Assembly (NCBI GenBank): GCA_036435485.1 | Contig: CM071597.1 | Location: forward strand, 148,301,647-148,365,646 | Direction: 5' to 3' | Origin: Saposhnikovia divaricata | Taxonomy: Eukaryota > Streptophyta > Magnoliopsida > Apiales > Apiaceae | Length of the DNA stretch: 64,000 nt | Shown here: piece after piece, positions 1 to 12,716 of the stretch | Numbering within the stretch: the stretch's first letter is position 1 | Layout: every line of letters starts with the position of its first letter | Position numbers and translations under genes: made by a program | The notes under the pieces: model-generated | Database searches by the model: none | Told to the model about the DNA's origin: nothing | Seen by the model: only the letters and a program-made list of their open reading frames with translations

Positions 1-888
1 GAAATAAATTAAATATTTATTAATTAAAGATTATAAACTGTGCAGGTTAAAAAACATTCTATTCAAATAAAATAAAATTCATTTCATTTTGTTAACAAAT
101 GGTGGGAGGCTTGTTTTTGGTTTATGTCAAGGCGCCTATGTCAAGGCGCGTGGGTGTTTTTGAATGAATAAGAAAAAGGAAATGGCGGTTTAATTATTTT
201 ATACTCCTATTGAGATCAATTTGATGATATCCCTTGCTAGACTAACACACATACTTTTACCTGTCTTATTCTATACTCTTAGAGCTCTTTAAAAAGTTAA
301 GAGCTTCTTCTCTCTCCTCTATTTTAGGAGCAACTAGTAGCTCTTAATTTAATATTTTATTAGTAAAATAGTGGTTCTTCTCTCTCATCTATTTGTCCAA
401 GTGGAATTGAAATATGAATAAAACATAAAATAAAGAGCCATAATAGAGAGCATTGTTGGAGTTGACACACAAATCAATCAATGTAATAACTTGCTAAGAG
501 CTTAATTGTTTATAATATATTTAGGAGTGAGCTAAGAGACTCTTGGAGATACTCTTACCAAGTTATCAATTTATACTCTTACAGGTAATAAAGACACTCT
601 TAACAATATAATCTATACTCTTATGCAAGTAATCCATACTCTTTGGGGAATAAAAAAATGTAATCAAGGCAGGTGCTTTTTGTTTGATTTAAAAGACAAA
701 GGCGGCTCAGTACTTCTTAACTTCACAACTTCTTCAACACAGAAAAAAAAAGAAAGATCAAGAGAGCTATGTCCCTGTTCTTAATTTTCTACAGTAAATT
801 ATTTTATGGTCCACCAATTGGTTTTTGAGTTTATTTATCCATACACAAAACAAATTCGGTATTAGACCAAAATGTCAACTCCTCTAAT
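1..888. other. AT-rich DNA, no gene seen
   Basis: No open frame of note on either strand. The stretch from about 230 to 650 repeats the short word TATACTCTTA and near variants several times. I recognise no element ends and no protein homology. Confidence 0.5.
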
Positions 889-1375
889 TTCGAATTTTTT
901 AACCTTCCAAAAATTTAAATTTCATGATATTTTTTATCTTTAAATAATTTGAACTTATATTTGAATTTTTTAATTCTTGAAATGTTAAATACTTTGAAAT
1001 TTTGATTTTTAAAGAACTTGAATTTATTTTCAATTTGTTTAATTCTCAAAATTTTCAATTCTTGATATTTTTGAATTTTAATTAACTTGAATTTATTTTC
1101 AGATTTTTTAACTCTAAAAAATTTTCATTTTTTGAGATTTTTTATTCTTAATTAATTTGACTTTAATTTTGAATTTTTTAATTCTTGAAATTTTCAATAC
1201 TTGAAATTTTTGGTTTTTAAACAACTTGAATTTATTTTCAAATTGTCTAATTCTTAAAATTTTCAATTATTGAGAATTTCGGATTTGAATTAATTTGAAC
1301 TTATTTTCAATTTTTTTAATTCTTATAAATTTTCAACTCAAAGTTTTTGAATTTTAAATAATTTGAATTTATTCT
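889..1375. repeat. 69-bp AT-rich minisatellite, about 7 units
   Basis: Diverged direct repeats start at about 889, 949, 1018, 1088, 1158, 1227 and 1296. Each unit opens with a TTGAA(T/C)TTATTTTCAA-like block, followed by TTTAATTCTTGAAATTTTCAA-like sequence. Spacing is 68-70 bp. Units differ by many substitutions, so the array is old. No coding capacity. Confidence 0.75.
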
Positions 1376-2146
1376 AAGCCAAGGGTTCTAAGAAGATTGT
1401 TAGACTGAAGATTCCACCCGGTTGTAAAGATGATTTGAATCTTTTGAAGAAGATGCCTTTTTCAATGGAATTAATTTTTACCTTTTTAAAACAATTTTAG
1501 GGAAATCATAACATAATTAATTTAGAAATATTCTTATCTATTAGAACTTTAGTGTTATTAAAACAGTTAAAAAGTCTAATATAAATTTAATGATTTGAAA
1601 TATGAAAACCTAAAATTTCCGATATGTGGAATACACTATTAGTTTATAAAATACAATATTGTGAAATTAGTTTTATAAAATAACCCTCAAATAGTTTATA
1701 AAAACTCACATTGCTTATACTTTTCTTTTACTCCAATTTCTACTTTAGCCAAATTTTTAATTTATCCTTAAATATTAAAATAATAAAATCCTACTTTAGC
1801 TTAAAAGTATTTCATTTTATATTAATTATCACTTTGTTATTGTCACAATGGCCTTGTTGGTACTGGATTTGCGAATATATGATGGCACAAGCCTTATTGG
1901 TAGCAAATTTATTTTTAGACTTATTTTAATGCGTGTGTGAATAGTAAAAATATTCAAGGCCCACTTAGCTATAGTTTGGACCCTAAAATAATTGAACCAT
2001 TGTTTGGGCCATAAAATAATTGCCATAAAATAATTGTTTCTTAAAGCTTATATTCTAAAAATCACTTTGTAATGGCCCAGTCCACCTCACTCTAACCTTA
2101 CTTATTTATTCCTCTTTGGGGACAAAAAAAAAGGTATGAATCCTAA
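1376..2146. other. AT-rich intergenic DNA
   Basis: Low-complexity AT-rich sequence with only short chance ORFs (for example 1711-1929). It ends at the left edge of the solo LTR. Nothing else recognised. Confidence 0.4.
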
Positions 2147-5100
2147 TATAACGCCCCGACTTCCCAATACTGAAAATATATTTTTTATAATAAAATAGAC
2201 TTTGATACAGGGGAATTTTAGAAAATTTTGGCATGAAGTATTCGTAAATCGGACTATCCACCTGTATTTCAACCCAAGCCAAATTCCAATTAAAAATTTC
2301 AATTAAAAATTAATACCCCAACGATTTCTCACCGAGGATCGATTACAGGTTATGGTATGACACAAGAATCTATACTATACAAATTATTACAATTTCTTTC
2401 ACTACTCTGAATAAAATTACTATACCGTCTAATATGTAACTTAATTCCAATCCGTGCCCGCTCTGACTTCGAGATCTATCCTGTATAGAATGCCTCATCG
2501 CTCTCATTCGCAGGGATAAATGTAGTAGATCATCCTTAAACCTAACTGCAAAGGGTTAGGTAAAACAAAGCAAGAGTGAGCCAAAGAACGCTCAGCAAGT
2601 GATCAATATAGTGAAACAACGATATTACAATAATTCATTGATGAACAATATCAATGAATACTTTATCTCAAAAGAGAAATTCAATTTCGCTCATAGAATA
2701 AGAATTTTCTATTTTCTTCAACCATACTGCCTCAGATAAAACTTTGAGAAAAGGAATATCAAGAAATCCCCCAATCATTCTTACTCCACTTTCAATGTAC
2801 AATGTTACTCGCGAAGGGAATAACTGGGAAACTTCTATCCATCCTTAATCCCATTGTTTTACTGAGTTCCCAATTTTAATCAAGATAGAAAACAACTCTG
2901 ATATCCACAATTTTGAAACTAATGACCATTTGCCTTAAAACATATATATCTTATCAAAACATTCTGTTATTTAAATCATTTCCATCATTAAAACATACTT
3001 TTCATAAAACCTTTTTAAAAACATTTTAAGTTGATTGGAGCTTTTCCTTTAACATCAGACAATACTGGTGATCAGCCACGTAAAGTCCCCATTCCTTTGA
3101 AATTGGGATCCCAATTAGGCAACACATTGGCCTTTAATACTGGACTAGGACCACCCTAGCCTCTTACCCTAAATAAAAATGCTGGACTCGGACCACCCTA
3201 GCCTCTTACGCTTTTCCAATTTACAAAAAAATTATTTAAAACATTTCACTTTTAAGTCCATTATACTCACTGATAACAGATCAGCCCAGTATAAGGAATT
3301 TTAAAAACATTTTTAATTAATTAATCCATTTTCATTTGCAATTATAAAAGACTGAGGATCAGGGAAGCATTCGATATAAAGAATCATAAACAGTAAAGCA
3401 ATAAGATTGAATTAACATAGCATTGTGCAGCAAAACAGAATCATATATAAATAAGGAGACATAAATCAATTAAAGAAAGAAGCAACTGTTAAGATTCAAG
3501 GATTTAACAACCATTTATAGAATATACATGGAATAGAGAAATCTAAAGTTCAAGGAGGATTTAAGTAATACATTGGTTATAAACAAATGAAAAGTCATTA
3601 ATTAATAAAGAATAAAACAAGGGTTAGGGTTCTAGAATTTTAATTCAAGAGTTATGAAATCTGGATTCTCTGGTATGGTTTAAAGGAATAAGCAAAAGGA
3701 AAAGAATAAGATAAAACAAGGCATAAATTTAAGTCAAGGATCATGGTTCAACAAGGAACAGGGTAAATAATATGGTACATAAGTTAAATAATGGTTCATA
3801 AGAATAAGTAAGGCCCGGGTGTTTCAACAATAATTTATAAGGAATAATCAATAAGGTTTAAAGGATTTAACAATAATTAAAAATGGATAGCAGTAAGGTA
3901 TAAAGATTTAAACAACAGTATCAGATAAATAACATAAAACAGTTTCACATCACTTGAACGATAAGTGAGGTTAGTACACTTGCCTCAATACACGAAGTTT
4001 CCACTTCCGATATCTTGATCCTTTACTCGCTTTACATTAGTCTCTACTCAATCATACTCGTCAATTCCGATACTTGTCTTTTATCTCCAAATTTCCCCTT
4101 TACACTTGTACTGGCTCGTAATCGGCCTCTCACGGGAACCTATATAAAGGTGAAGCATGATTTCAGTCCCCTATAATCCTTAACCGTCTAACTCAATTCT
4201 CACAATAGAAATGCATAACCACTAAATCACATAGCACTTACCACGTATTATTAACTTACAATTATATCTTCTAACATATATCATATCCATTCTCAAATAT
4301 TCCTTATCAACTTACTATACAAATCAAATAATAATTCTAGCAAAATTTTGACAGCACCTCTTTTAAAATATCGTCTAACCTGTCAGAATGAAATCAACCA
4401 ATTTAGCAGTCGTAACGTCGATTGCTTTACATTTATCTCTATACAATCTCATATCCATCACAATCACACTAACATACACTTTGTACAACCTCTGACAATC
4501 CCGCTTCACATATACATACATACTTATAGAATTCATAATCCGACAAGAATGTATTTATAGCTCCCGTTATACTTACAATCCATTTAATATCCTTAATAGT
4601 GAATTAAAAATTATAATTATTAATATCAATACCACAAATCCATAATTAATATTTAAATAACCATTTATATGACAATTAATAATATACAACTTCCCCTTTT
4701 ATTCACTGTCAACGGAAATCCATTCATAAATTATAATCCTCATTCAATGACTAGTTAATAACATAATTATAATTATTCGATAAAAAAGTAAATACTATTT
4801 TTAGAAAGTTTATGATTTTAGAAAATTCGGACAGCATCCCCTCTGTATGGGTATACTACCAGTCGGAAACAACCGACACCAAAACATTCAACAATCATAA
4901 TATACAATTCCAGGTACATATAACCGACTACAACAATAAAATTTTACCCGAAAATAATATGTTACATAATTAATTTAGGACTCAGAATAATCATCACCGT
5001 CCACCGTCGACTCACTAAGGCTCATCGTCAACGGCGGCAAAGTCCGGAGGTACCCGATAAATTCGGGTTTCCAATCACGGACCCCACCGATACCACAAGC

Positions 5101-6306
5101 ATACAATTTAATAACCGGAATTCATCATAAAACTGCAATTAGGTACCGACAAAAACGAAACCCATCACAATTCCAATAATCAATCATTCGGTTTTTAAAT
5201 AATCAAACCACAAGAACATTTCACAATCAAATTATACAGAGCAGACATGTACAGGCACCACAGCAACATTCACAATAACATAATAACTTTAACAACCTCA
5301 CTGCGGTAACAGTAAAGTCGAAAACAAGGAATTAAAGCACACACTTACTCATCGCAGATCACATACGAACCCACACACACCAGTTCTTACACAAAATCTG
5401 CACACACACACTAACCCATTACAATACACGCGCACACAACTAATTTAACATACACCCACGCATACATAGTACACACACATGCACGCACACTGTTTCACGC
5501 ACACAAACACACCCTTTGCAACACACGCTGCCCCCCAACACAGGACAGCAAAGGAGAGTACCGCGGAAAAAGAAGAGAGGCGAACCAGTGTTGAGAGTGA
5601 GAGATTTGGGCGAGAAAAATGAAAGGGAGAGAGACGAGATTGCGAGAATTATTGAGAGAGTTCTAGAGAGATTGTAAGAGAATTCCCAGAGAATTCTAGA
5701 GAAACCCAGCTGAAGTAATACAATTGGGCAAGTCACTGCTAATTTAGGGATTGAAAAACATGGGCACTTTGGTAATTTAAAATGCTGAAAATCAATTATA
5801 AAAGCTTCTAAAATCGAGATTAAATGAAAAATAAGTGAAATTTTAAATTAATAAGTTTTAAAATAAAGTTTATGAAATTACAACCATCTCCATATTTTTA
5901 AAATATTTTTAGGATCAAAAATGAATTAAATATGAATTTTACAAGTTTTGAAGCAATAAAACTATTAAAATCATTTTAAAATACTTAAACACTCAAAATA
6001 ATTCACCTAATAATTTTAAAAACTAAATAATATCATAAAGTAAATAACACAAAAGATTTCATGATTTTTATCAAATCCTATGATTTTATAAAAATCTAAG
6101 AAGATAAATAATGCATATTTAAATAGATTTAAATCGTCAAAAATTCAAACAAAATTACACGAACCCACATTTCATATATACATCATGATATAAGCACGTA
6201 AACATGATGTCACATATATTCAATCCTAAAAAAATTTCACCTCATATAATTCACATTTAATACTAAATAATAATAATTATAAATACGAAATTTCTAAGGC
6301 GTTATA
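2147..6306 (-). mobile_element. Probable solo LTR of a Ty3/gypsy-like element, 4.16 kb
   Basis: The stretch is bounded by TATAACGCC at the left and its perfect inverse GGCGTTATA at the right, which look like decayed TG...CA LTR termini (TGTAACGCC...GGCGTTACA). Inside, a GTGAGC(C/A)AA(A/T)-type block near 2575 and the block GGACCACCCTAGCCTCTTA (twice, about 3148 and 3188) recall the layout of the giant LTRs at 27904 and 46814, which have GGTGAGCAATAGCCC and CGGCACTACTCGGCCTCTTA in comparable order. No second LTR, PBS or pol lies beside it. A CA-rich tract occupies 5395-5520. No 5-bp target duplication is readable at the edges. Minus orientation is inferred by analogy with the giant element. 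A degenerate TIR element is the alternative. Confidence 0.55.
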
Positions 6307-8340
6307 TTTGGGGGCGGTTCTTTCCTCTCAACCAATGTTGCCAGTCACCTTGAATAGTAGGCGTAACCTCTCCAATAGAGTAATTGTTCATCCTTCTTTC
6401 ATACTCTATCATCTTGTAATTATAAGTTATGTGTTCTTTTGTGAATATGTTTCCTTTTAGTAATTATTTACATAATTATGTATTATCTATGTATTTGAGA
6501 GTACATATTTTATATAAGTAATTTATTATGTTTTCTATGAGCAATTTATTATGTTTTTGTTAAATTCAAACTATTAGTTAATGTTATTCTTGTAAAAGCT
6601 TCATTTTTTAGATGTAGATAGAAGATTTTTGAATTATAACTTGTTTATATATTTTGACATGTGTTCCATTTATATGTATATCTAGTATCTACACAAGTGA
6701 TAAAACCATGGAATCATGATGATTCCAGTAACATATAGCTAAAGATGGATATCACTTAAAACTAAAAATTTAAGATTGTATGAAAACGTTGCGTCATTAT
6801 AATGTTATTATGCACTAATATATAAAAGATATTGTATTAACAACTGAGCCTATCAATGTGATATACTTGCTCATTTAATTTTGTGTTAGAAACTTATTTT
6901 GGTGTCTGTGGAAATTTGTGTAATGTTTCAAATTGTATTATCTTTATTTTTAGTGTTTAAATAAATAGGCTAAATACTAAATTAGAGCATATTATATTTT
7001 TCTCAACAACTCCTAAATATGTGTAAACTCTTTAGACAGTGAAGAAGATGCTCCAAGATGCTCCAGGTAAAAATAAGGCTATTTTCCATTCTTCTCAATA
7101 TGTATAAAAGAAAATTTACGTTATTTGTCTATATTTGATATTTTTATTTTTATGGGCCATTTATAATGATTAACTTCCAACTTTATGAGATAGATATAAA
7201 TTGGAAAATTGCATGAGCTGAGAATTTAGAAAGTTTTATTCCCCTTTTGAGTGTTTTGAATTTCCCCACCCAACATTTTTTGATGTTCACTCCTTTTGCA
7301 TTGAGTAAGAATATATCATATTGTCTACTATCGTGTGCTTTAGTAAATAATGTTCTCATGGTTTCCTAATTACCCTCCATACTCCTTTTTGTTTATTTTC
7401 ACAATTTTCAATTTCCCAAGATAGCTCATACCCATAAATTACTACCTTTAAAATCATAAATCTTCATTCTCTTAACATCTCTCCCCAATCACACAGAAAG
7501 TGCGTGCCGTCCACCGATAGAATGCTAGCAGATTCTTGTTAAGGTTGACAGAAATTAAACAAAAAGTAATGTAATTGCTATCTTGGAAAGACCACCGGCC
7601 AAAGTAAAGCTGTGAATTCTATGTTATATTTAAATGAGTGGCCATGTTTTGGCCCTCCTTGGTACCACCTCTCTCTTATGAAAACAAGTGTTCAGAAAAA
7701 ATTAAAAGTTTCTTTTTTGTTTTAACAAACAGACAAGTTTAGTTTAACAGGTGTACAACTATTTAGCATGCGGAATCCGGAGCCAATATCAAATGTAATA
7801 AATTATGCAAAAGTTGGTTGCCTTTTTTAGTTTTGTTTTTCCCGATGGAAATATGGCACGATAGCACAAATATGATAGTGAACTTGAGATACCTTTGGTC
7901 TTATTTTATAGAACAATGAATTATTTCAAGATTTGCCTCCTTTTATTTAGAACTTTTTTGGTTCTATTACTGCACTCATTCACGATTACCTAATAAACTT
8001 GTTTTGTCTTTGTTTTATTATATGTGATAGAATTATTTGAAGATGTGGCTTTGCCTAATAACACTATTACGGAATTCGTTTGGTACCATTGCTGCACATT
8101 TATAGGTATGCTTAACTTCATAGATATTTATTTTCCCCAGTTCATTTTACTTATGTAAGAAATCATTTATGAAAGACACTATACTTGGTGCCTAATATGT
8201 TTTTCTGTTTTTGTCGAGTGCTGGATATCTTTTAGAAGTATAATGATGCCATTATTACACGTTGATGTAATAAATTTTTAAAAGGAATGGTAAAGTCGGA
8301 AGATGTATGGTTATGAGTGTGGAGGTTATCATGTTAGCTC
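6307..8340. other. Low-copy-looking DNA, no gene recognised
   Basis: AT-rich DNA with many stops in all frames. Two short related blocks at about 7910-7985 and 8025-8105 share GAATTATTT(C/G)AAGAT and a later TTACTGCAC or TTGCTGCAC word, a possible small local duplication. No domain or RNA gene recognised. Confidence 0.35.
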
Positions 8341-8468
8341 CCATCAGGCTTTATTATCCAGAAAACTTCATTTGTTTTCCCTATTGGTAGGTACTAGGTA
8401 GTGGTCTAAGGATTGGTTTGTCTCTTATACTCTTTGGAGCCTTGTGGACAACATTTACATGCTTATAC
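8341..8468 (+). repeat. Short dispersed repeat, copy 1 of 3
   Basis: This block, containing CTTTATTATCCAGAAAACTT and GGTAGGTACTAGGTAGTGGT and ending in ACATTTACATGCTTATACA, recurs at 13345-13472 (copy A) and 27665-27792 (copy B). The three copies are clearly alike with scattered substitutions. In copies A and B it abuts the outer end of a minus-strand copia LTR; here it stands alone. Confidence 0.8.
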
Positions 8469-9433
8469 AGTTGTTCATCACAAGTACCCGGTTATTATGA
8501 AGAACCGGGAGATAAATTAATGTAGCACTCTTATTATTAATCGATTCTTAATTTTGTACTAACTTCTCCTGCTCCTCCGTACAGTTCGGCATTTACACGT
8601 GCTTGTCATATAAAGTGAGGAGGATGTAGCATATGAACTATGTAGAATAAAATTCGATTAATAGTATATGAATTCATATGGCACTGGGCTAAATTCATAT
8701 GAAATCTTTACCTCTGTAAAAACTGACAGACATTTAAGGAAAATCGCTTCAACTTTAGGATGGTTAAGTTCCCGTAGATATGAGCTGTAGGTGAAAAAGT
8801 GTAGGATAGCAAACTGCACTCGAATACTATTATGAATTAAAATGATATGTTTAATAAAATATCCTAAAGTCTAGATATATAAATTTCAATTCTACTAGTT
8901 TTTGTTTGATAAAATGTACTTGATTTGTATTTCAGTTGGTAATATCATGTATTCGAGGTCATGACTTATGGAACTTTTCTTTTGCAGTGTGTAGCCTTGC
9001 ATTCAAATACAAGAATGCAGTTCGTCAATGGTAAATACTTGTATTTGTATTAGTAAGTTATATATTATACAAGGGTGGTGGGGTGAGAAATTGAAGCCAT
9101 GATCTTTGTCATAGGGATGTGTTTCCTTAGTTTGATGCATTTATGTTTGCTAATAGCTGGTTAAATAGATAGAAGATATTTATTTAATAAAATTACTATT
9201 TGAGGCAAGTAGTCAAAGTACGCTGAAAAGGAAAATTACTTGTAAAGAAAAAAATTGAAAAAACTTTGTGAGAAATCATTTAAAAGTACCAATTATAGAG
9301 TGAAAGGCCTACTTATAAAGATGTCATGGTAAGAATCGAGGAATATCTTGCATTCTTGATATAGTAATTTAAGTATTCAACTGACTAAATATGGTCAATT
9401 TTGAGTACTTAAAATTGTATAGCAATAGAACTT

Positions 9434-9435
<2 letters not shown>
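8469..9435. other. Intergenic DNA, no gene recognised
   Basis: No long frame and no clear homology. A splice-acceptor-like TTTTGCAG lies near 8990, but I cannot tie the following sequence to a known protein. Confidence 0.35.

Positions 9436-9498
<63 letters not shown>
9436..9498. repeat. (TA)n microsatellite, about 31 units
   Basis: Uninterrupted AT/TA dinucleotide run. It lies 88 bp upstream of the HECT-like exon. Confidence 0.95.
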
Positions 9499-9501
<3 letters not shown>

Positions 9502-9586
9502 TATTCAATTATACATATAGTTAATTTGAGGTAGATATGAGTCTTATATAAATACTTATGGCATGTTTGGTTTTGTAACTTCTAAG

Positions 9587-9880
9587 GTGGATCTATTGCA
9601 CGAAGAATACTTCAAGTTTGTTGGCCGTGAGATTGCATTGGCCTTAATTCACAAAGTGCAGGCATAAATTGTCTTTGATAGAGTACTTTTTCTACAATTG
9701 GGGGGAAGTAATGTTTCTCTCGAAGATATATGGGATGCAGACCCATTCTTGTATAATAGTTGCAAGAAAGTATGGGGGATAGATTATGAGGTAGTTGATC
9801 AAGATGCTCTATCTTTAACATTTGTTGTAAAAACTGAAAATTTAGAATCTTGGAAGGTTTTGGATCCTTACCCCGATTAA
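9587..9880 (+). pseudogene. Fragment of a HECT-type E3 ubiquitin ligase (UPL5-like)
   Basis: Frame +2 from 9587 reads through residues resembling the start of the HECT N-lobe to C-lobe region: a Y-F-K-F-V-G-R block, then A-L-A-L-I-H-K-V, a V-F-D-R-V block, SLEDIWDADP and a D-A-L-S-L-T-F-V block. In plant UPL5-type ligases the same blocks occur in this order. HECT ligases carry ubiquitin on a C-terminal cysteine before transfer to substrate. The fragment begins right after a plausible acceptor (CTTCTAAG|GTGG), which suggests a genomic copy rather than a processed one. It carries an in-frame TAA at 9665-9667 and stops at 9878-9880. A +1 shift might continue a few more related residues. The catalytic cysteine region and upstream exons are absent, so this is a relic. 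The family assignment comes from remembered motif order, not an alignment. Confidence 0.7.
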
Positions 9881-11312
9881 GGTTTATAGTTGACATAAGG
9901 TGTAGTGGAAGATAAATTTTGGTAAGCGGTAGATGCAAAGTTGATTAAGTTTCCCACTAATATGTTTAGTAGAAACAATCCTTCCCAAACAATGGGAGGA
10001 TTGTTGATGGCATTTTCTTTATTATTCTATACAAAATGTCTAGAAACCTTATGGTAAATTATTTATCTTGCAAATTTTTCCTATTTATTAATGTCAAAGT
10101 AAACCTCTAATTTGCTAATAGACGATATGTAGTTTCACAGCACAATTTAAATTATTTGTTTCTTTGAATGTCACACACTTTATATTTGGTATATGAACGT
10201 GTAATCATCCAACACTAGGTTTATAGTGATTTACATCAAAATCAAAGATTCTACTATGAGGTGCCCATGCTCCACAAACGTATATACTATCTAAGTTATA
10301 GGTTTTAAGTTCATTGCAAACTTCAATATTTGGTGGAGTAGGATTACATCTGGTGGTTGTTTATCACATTCAAAACAGTTTACCTGGTCCTTTAAGATCT
10401 TGTCTCAATGTAGTCAACCATAAATTACAGATTTAGCAAATCCCATAATCTTAATGCCTTTCATGTACTATTTTACAGGAACATAGGCTACCAGGTCACA
10501 TATTAGATGAAGTACCAAATTGGAAATGAAATTCATACTTCCACACATCATAAGTTGCACCTGATTAATTCAATAATTATTTAACACATCTGTAATAAGC
10601 TTATGGTTGGCTGTTATGGTATAAAGGAAAAAATTTCTCACGTGAGCCAAAAAATGCATCTCAAAGTTGCATTTTCTTTGAGTTGTTTTTCATTTCCAAA
10701 TAAAATTGTTAAGGCTATCAAATAATTATTTTAATAAAAATATAATAACCTTGATTTAGGACAACCATAAGCTTGTGTGCATGGAACTCGGTCTTTTGTT
10801 TTAGTTGTCTTTTTAGGTCTAGAGTTCAAATTCGAGCAGGTATAAAATATATATTTGTATGATAGTGTGTTTAGGCCATCTTATTGTTCTAATCCTAGCA
10901 CTTGTAGAACAAGATACACTCCAGTCTGGACAAAACAATGAGAGTTTGTACTTAAGTTTGTATTAATTTCATTTTTAATGCTGAATAAAAAATATATGAA
11001 CGTGTGAGTATCGTGGAATTAAAAGTTAAGCGTATTAGTAATCTTGACATGAAAATCATTTTCAACATAGTGAACAACAAAGAATAGTAAATCTTCACAT
11101 GAAAAGATTCTTCAACATAGATGACCAACTAAGGATATTATAGTGCCATGAACAATGGATGAGGTTGATTTGTCATTTGAAGACCATTAAATTCGATTTC
11201 AATTACAATGAAATTACAATATCACTTTTTCCACAAGTGTGATCTTCATTTTAGTCACCAACCTGAATGACCACTAAATTAGATGGATTGACATGATTGA
11301 TATATCCACATA
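9881..11312. other. Intergenic DNA, no gene recognised
   Basis: AT-rich with no long ORF or element termini. Sequence just after 9880 may include a few frameshifted codons of the HECT relic. Nothing else recognised. Confidence 0.35.
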
Positions 11313-11620
11313 TGTTCAAGAGGACTTTATTATTGAAAGAAAACAAAGCTCTACTAATATGATAACTGAATGGATATTACAAATAAATGAGAGATACTCA
11401 CAGAATGAAAGTATAATCAATATATAAAAGTTAAACTAAACACCTAAGATGGGCTAAAAACCAGGGAATGCACCTGATTTTTCTCCACACAATATTCCAC
11501 TAGATTCTAAACTGACTACTACTAAGACCTATTCTTTCTGCGCCTTGCACGCAGACTAGCTGATTTATTAAAATAATAAACATAAACAAAACATATACGG
11601 TTAGATTAATAAATCCAATA
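11313..11620 (-). mobile_element. Copia 3' LTR, copy A
   Basis: On the minus strand this 308-bp block begins TATTGGATTTATTAATC (the first bases TGTTGG in copy B), directly after a purine tract (GGGGGGAATA, 11621-11632 read in reverse) that follows decayed RNase H sequence. This is the expected PPT-LTR junction. The far end, TGTTCAAGAGG on the plus strand, gives a TGTT...AACA-type terminal inverse. No second LTR of this sequence is present. In copy B only the first 76 bp survive, because an Athila LTR abuts there. Confidence 0.65.
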
Positions 11621-12323
11621 TATTCCCCCCAATCTAAACGTGATGAAGCTCCTTGACTCCCAATAGTTTTCGTATCTTCTTGAATTTTACTGCAAACAAT
11701 GCCTTAGTTAAAATGTCTGCACGCTACTCATTTGTGCTCACATGTTTGATAATGATCAGCCCTTTCTACACACACTCTCTAATAAAATGATAACGAACGT
11801 CTACTTCGATCGTGAAATATAGGGTTTTTCATCAAGTCAACAACAAACCTATTATCGATATACAGAGTGACAAGACCAGCTTTTATGCTTAAAATTTCAT
11901 TGAGAACTCTTTGCAGCCATATCCCTTGACACGCAGCAGTTGTAGCTACCATGAATTCAACTTCATAAAGGACAATGCAACACACCTTTGTTTATGAGAA
12001 ATCCACGTAATCAAATGTCATCAAGATAAAATGCCATTCTACCCGTGCTTTTTCGATCATCTGCATCCGAAGCTAAATCGCTATCCGAGAAGCCTGACAA
12101 CATATAATTACCTTGACCCTCTATATACACTAGCCCGAAATTTAGGTTCCTTTTACGTAGAGAAGAATGCGCTTTGCTACATTCATATGTAACATAGTGG
12201 GAATTTCCATAAATTTTTTGACCAGCCCAACAACATAAGCTATGTCAGGCCTTGTATGGACCAAATAATGAAGGCCCCCAACCAATGATTTAAATTGTGT
12301 TGAATTCACTGGTTCCCAATACC
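11621..12323 (-). pseudogene. Ty1/copia RT-RNase H remnant, copy A
   Basis: Minus-strand frames match the end of a copia polyprotein: an A-C-Q-G-I-W-L-Q-R block and Y-I-D-N-R-F at 11779-11985 are the RNase H region with its 'T-A-E-A-E-Y' neighbourhood altered, and R-P-D-I-A-Y-V-type residues lie further upstream near 12240. Several stops and frameshifts break it. The same segment exists at 24930-25698 with its own lesions. It is cut on the right by the plus-strand LTR at 12324. It cannot encode an active product. Confidence 0.8.
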
Positions 12324-12700
12324 TGTTGAAATATTGTGCAAACTTCCTGAAGTTTCTAGGATCATTGAGAAGCTAATCATGCATTTCTACGTTCATGTAT
12401 TAGAAAGTTCATGTATTTACATTTATTATAAGTACTATGAATCTATCCATGCTTATCATCTAGGCTTATCATCTATAATATTCTATTCCTACTATATAAT
12501 ATACCTTGCACATGTAGCAAATTATGATTTAAGAATTCAAGAAATATTTCAAGTAATTTCTCTTTTCTCTCTGGTAACAAACAGCAGTGTGTATGTTTAT
12601 GTGTGTTTTCTATGCATATTTTGTCTAGTTTAGGAATCTGATCTTGGGCCTGTAGTTGGTGTTTCTAGCTACAGATTTGAGAGTGTCGCATAATTCTCTT
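12324..12700 (+). mobile_element. Plus-strand copia 5' LTR, copy A
   Basis: The block starts TGTTGAAATATTGTGC and is followed at 12705-12716 by TAGTATCAGAGC, one base off the plant initiator-Met PBS. The same LTR at 25699 in copy B has the unaltered PBS. The exact 3' end is uncertain because there is no second LTR to compare. Confidence 0.6.
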
Positions 12701-12704
12701 GACT

Positions 12705-12716
12705 TAGTATCAGAGC
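12705..12716 (+). other. Primer-binding site, initiator-Met type (one mismatch)
   Basis: TAGTATCAGAGC against the expected TGGTATCAGAGC; copy B at 26083 has the perfect form. This fixes the orientation of the LTR to its left as plus. Confidence 0.75.

Noticed and set aside
5440..5736. 98-codon minus ORF in the solo LTR
   Set aside because: Made of CA/GT-rich low-complexity sequence, with Cys/Val repeats and no known pattern.
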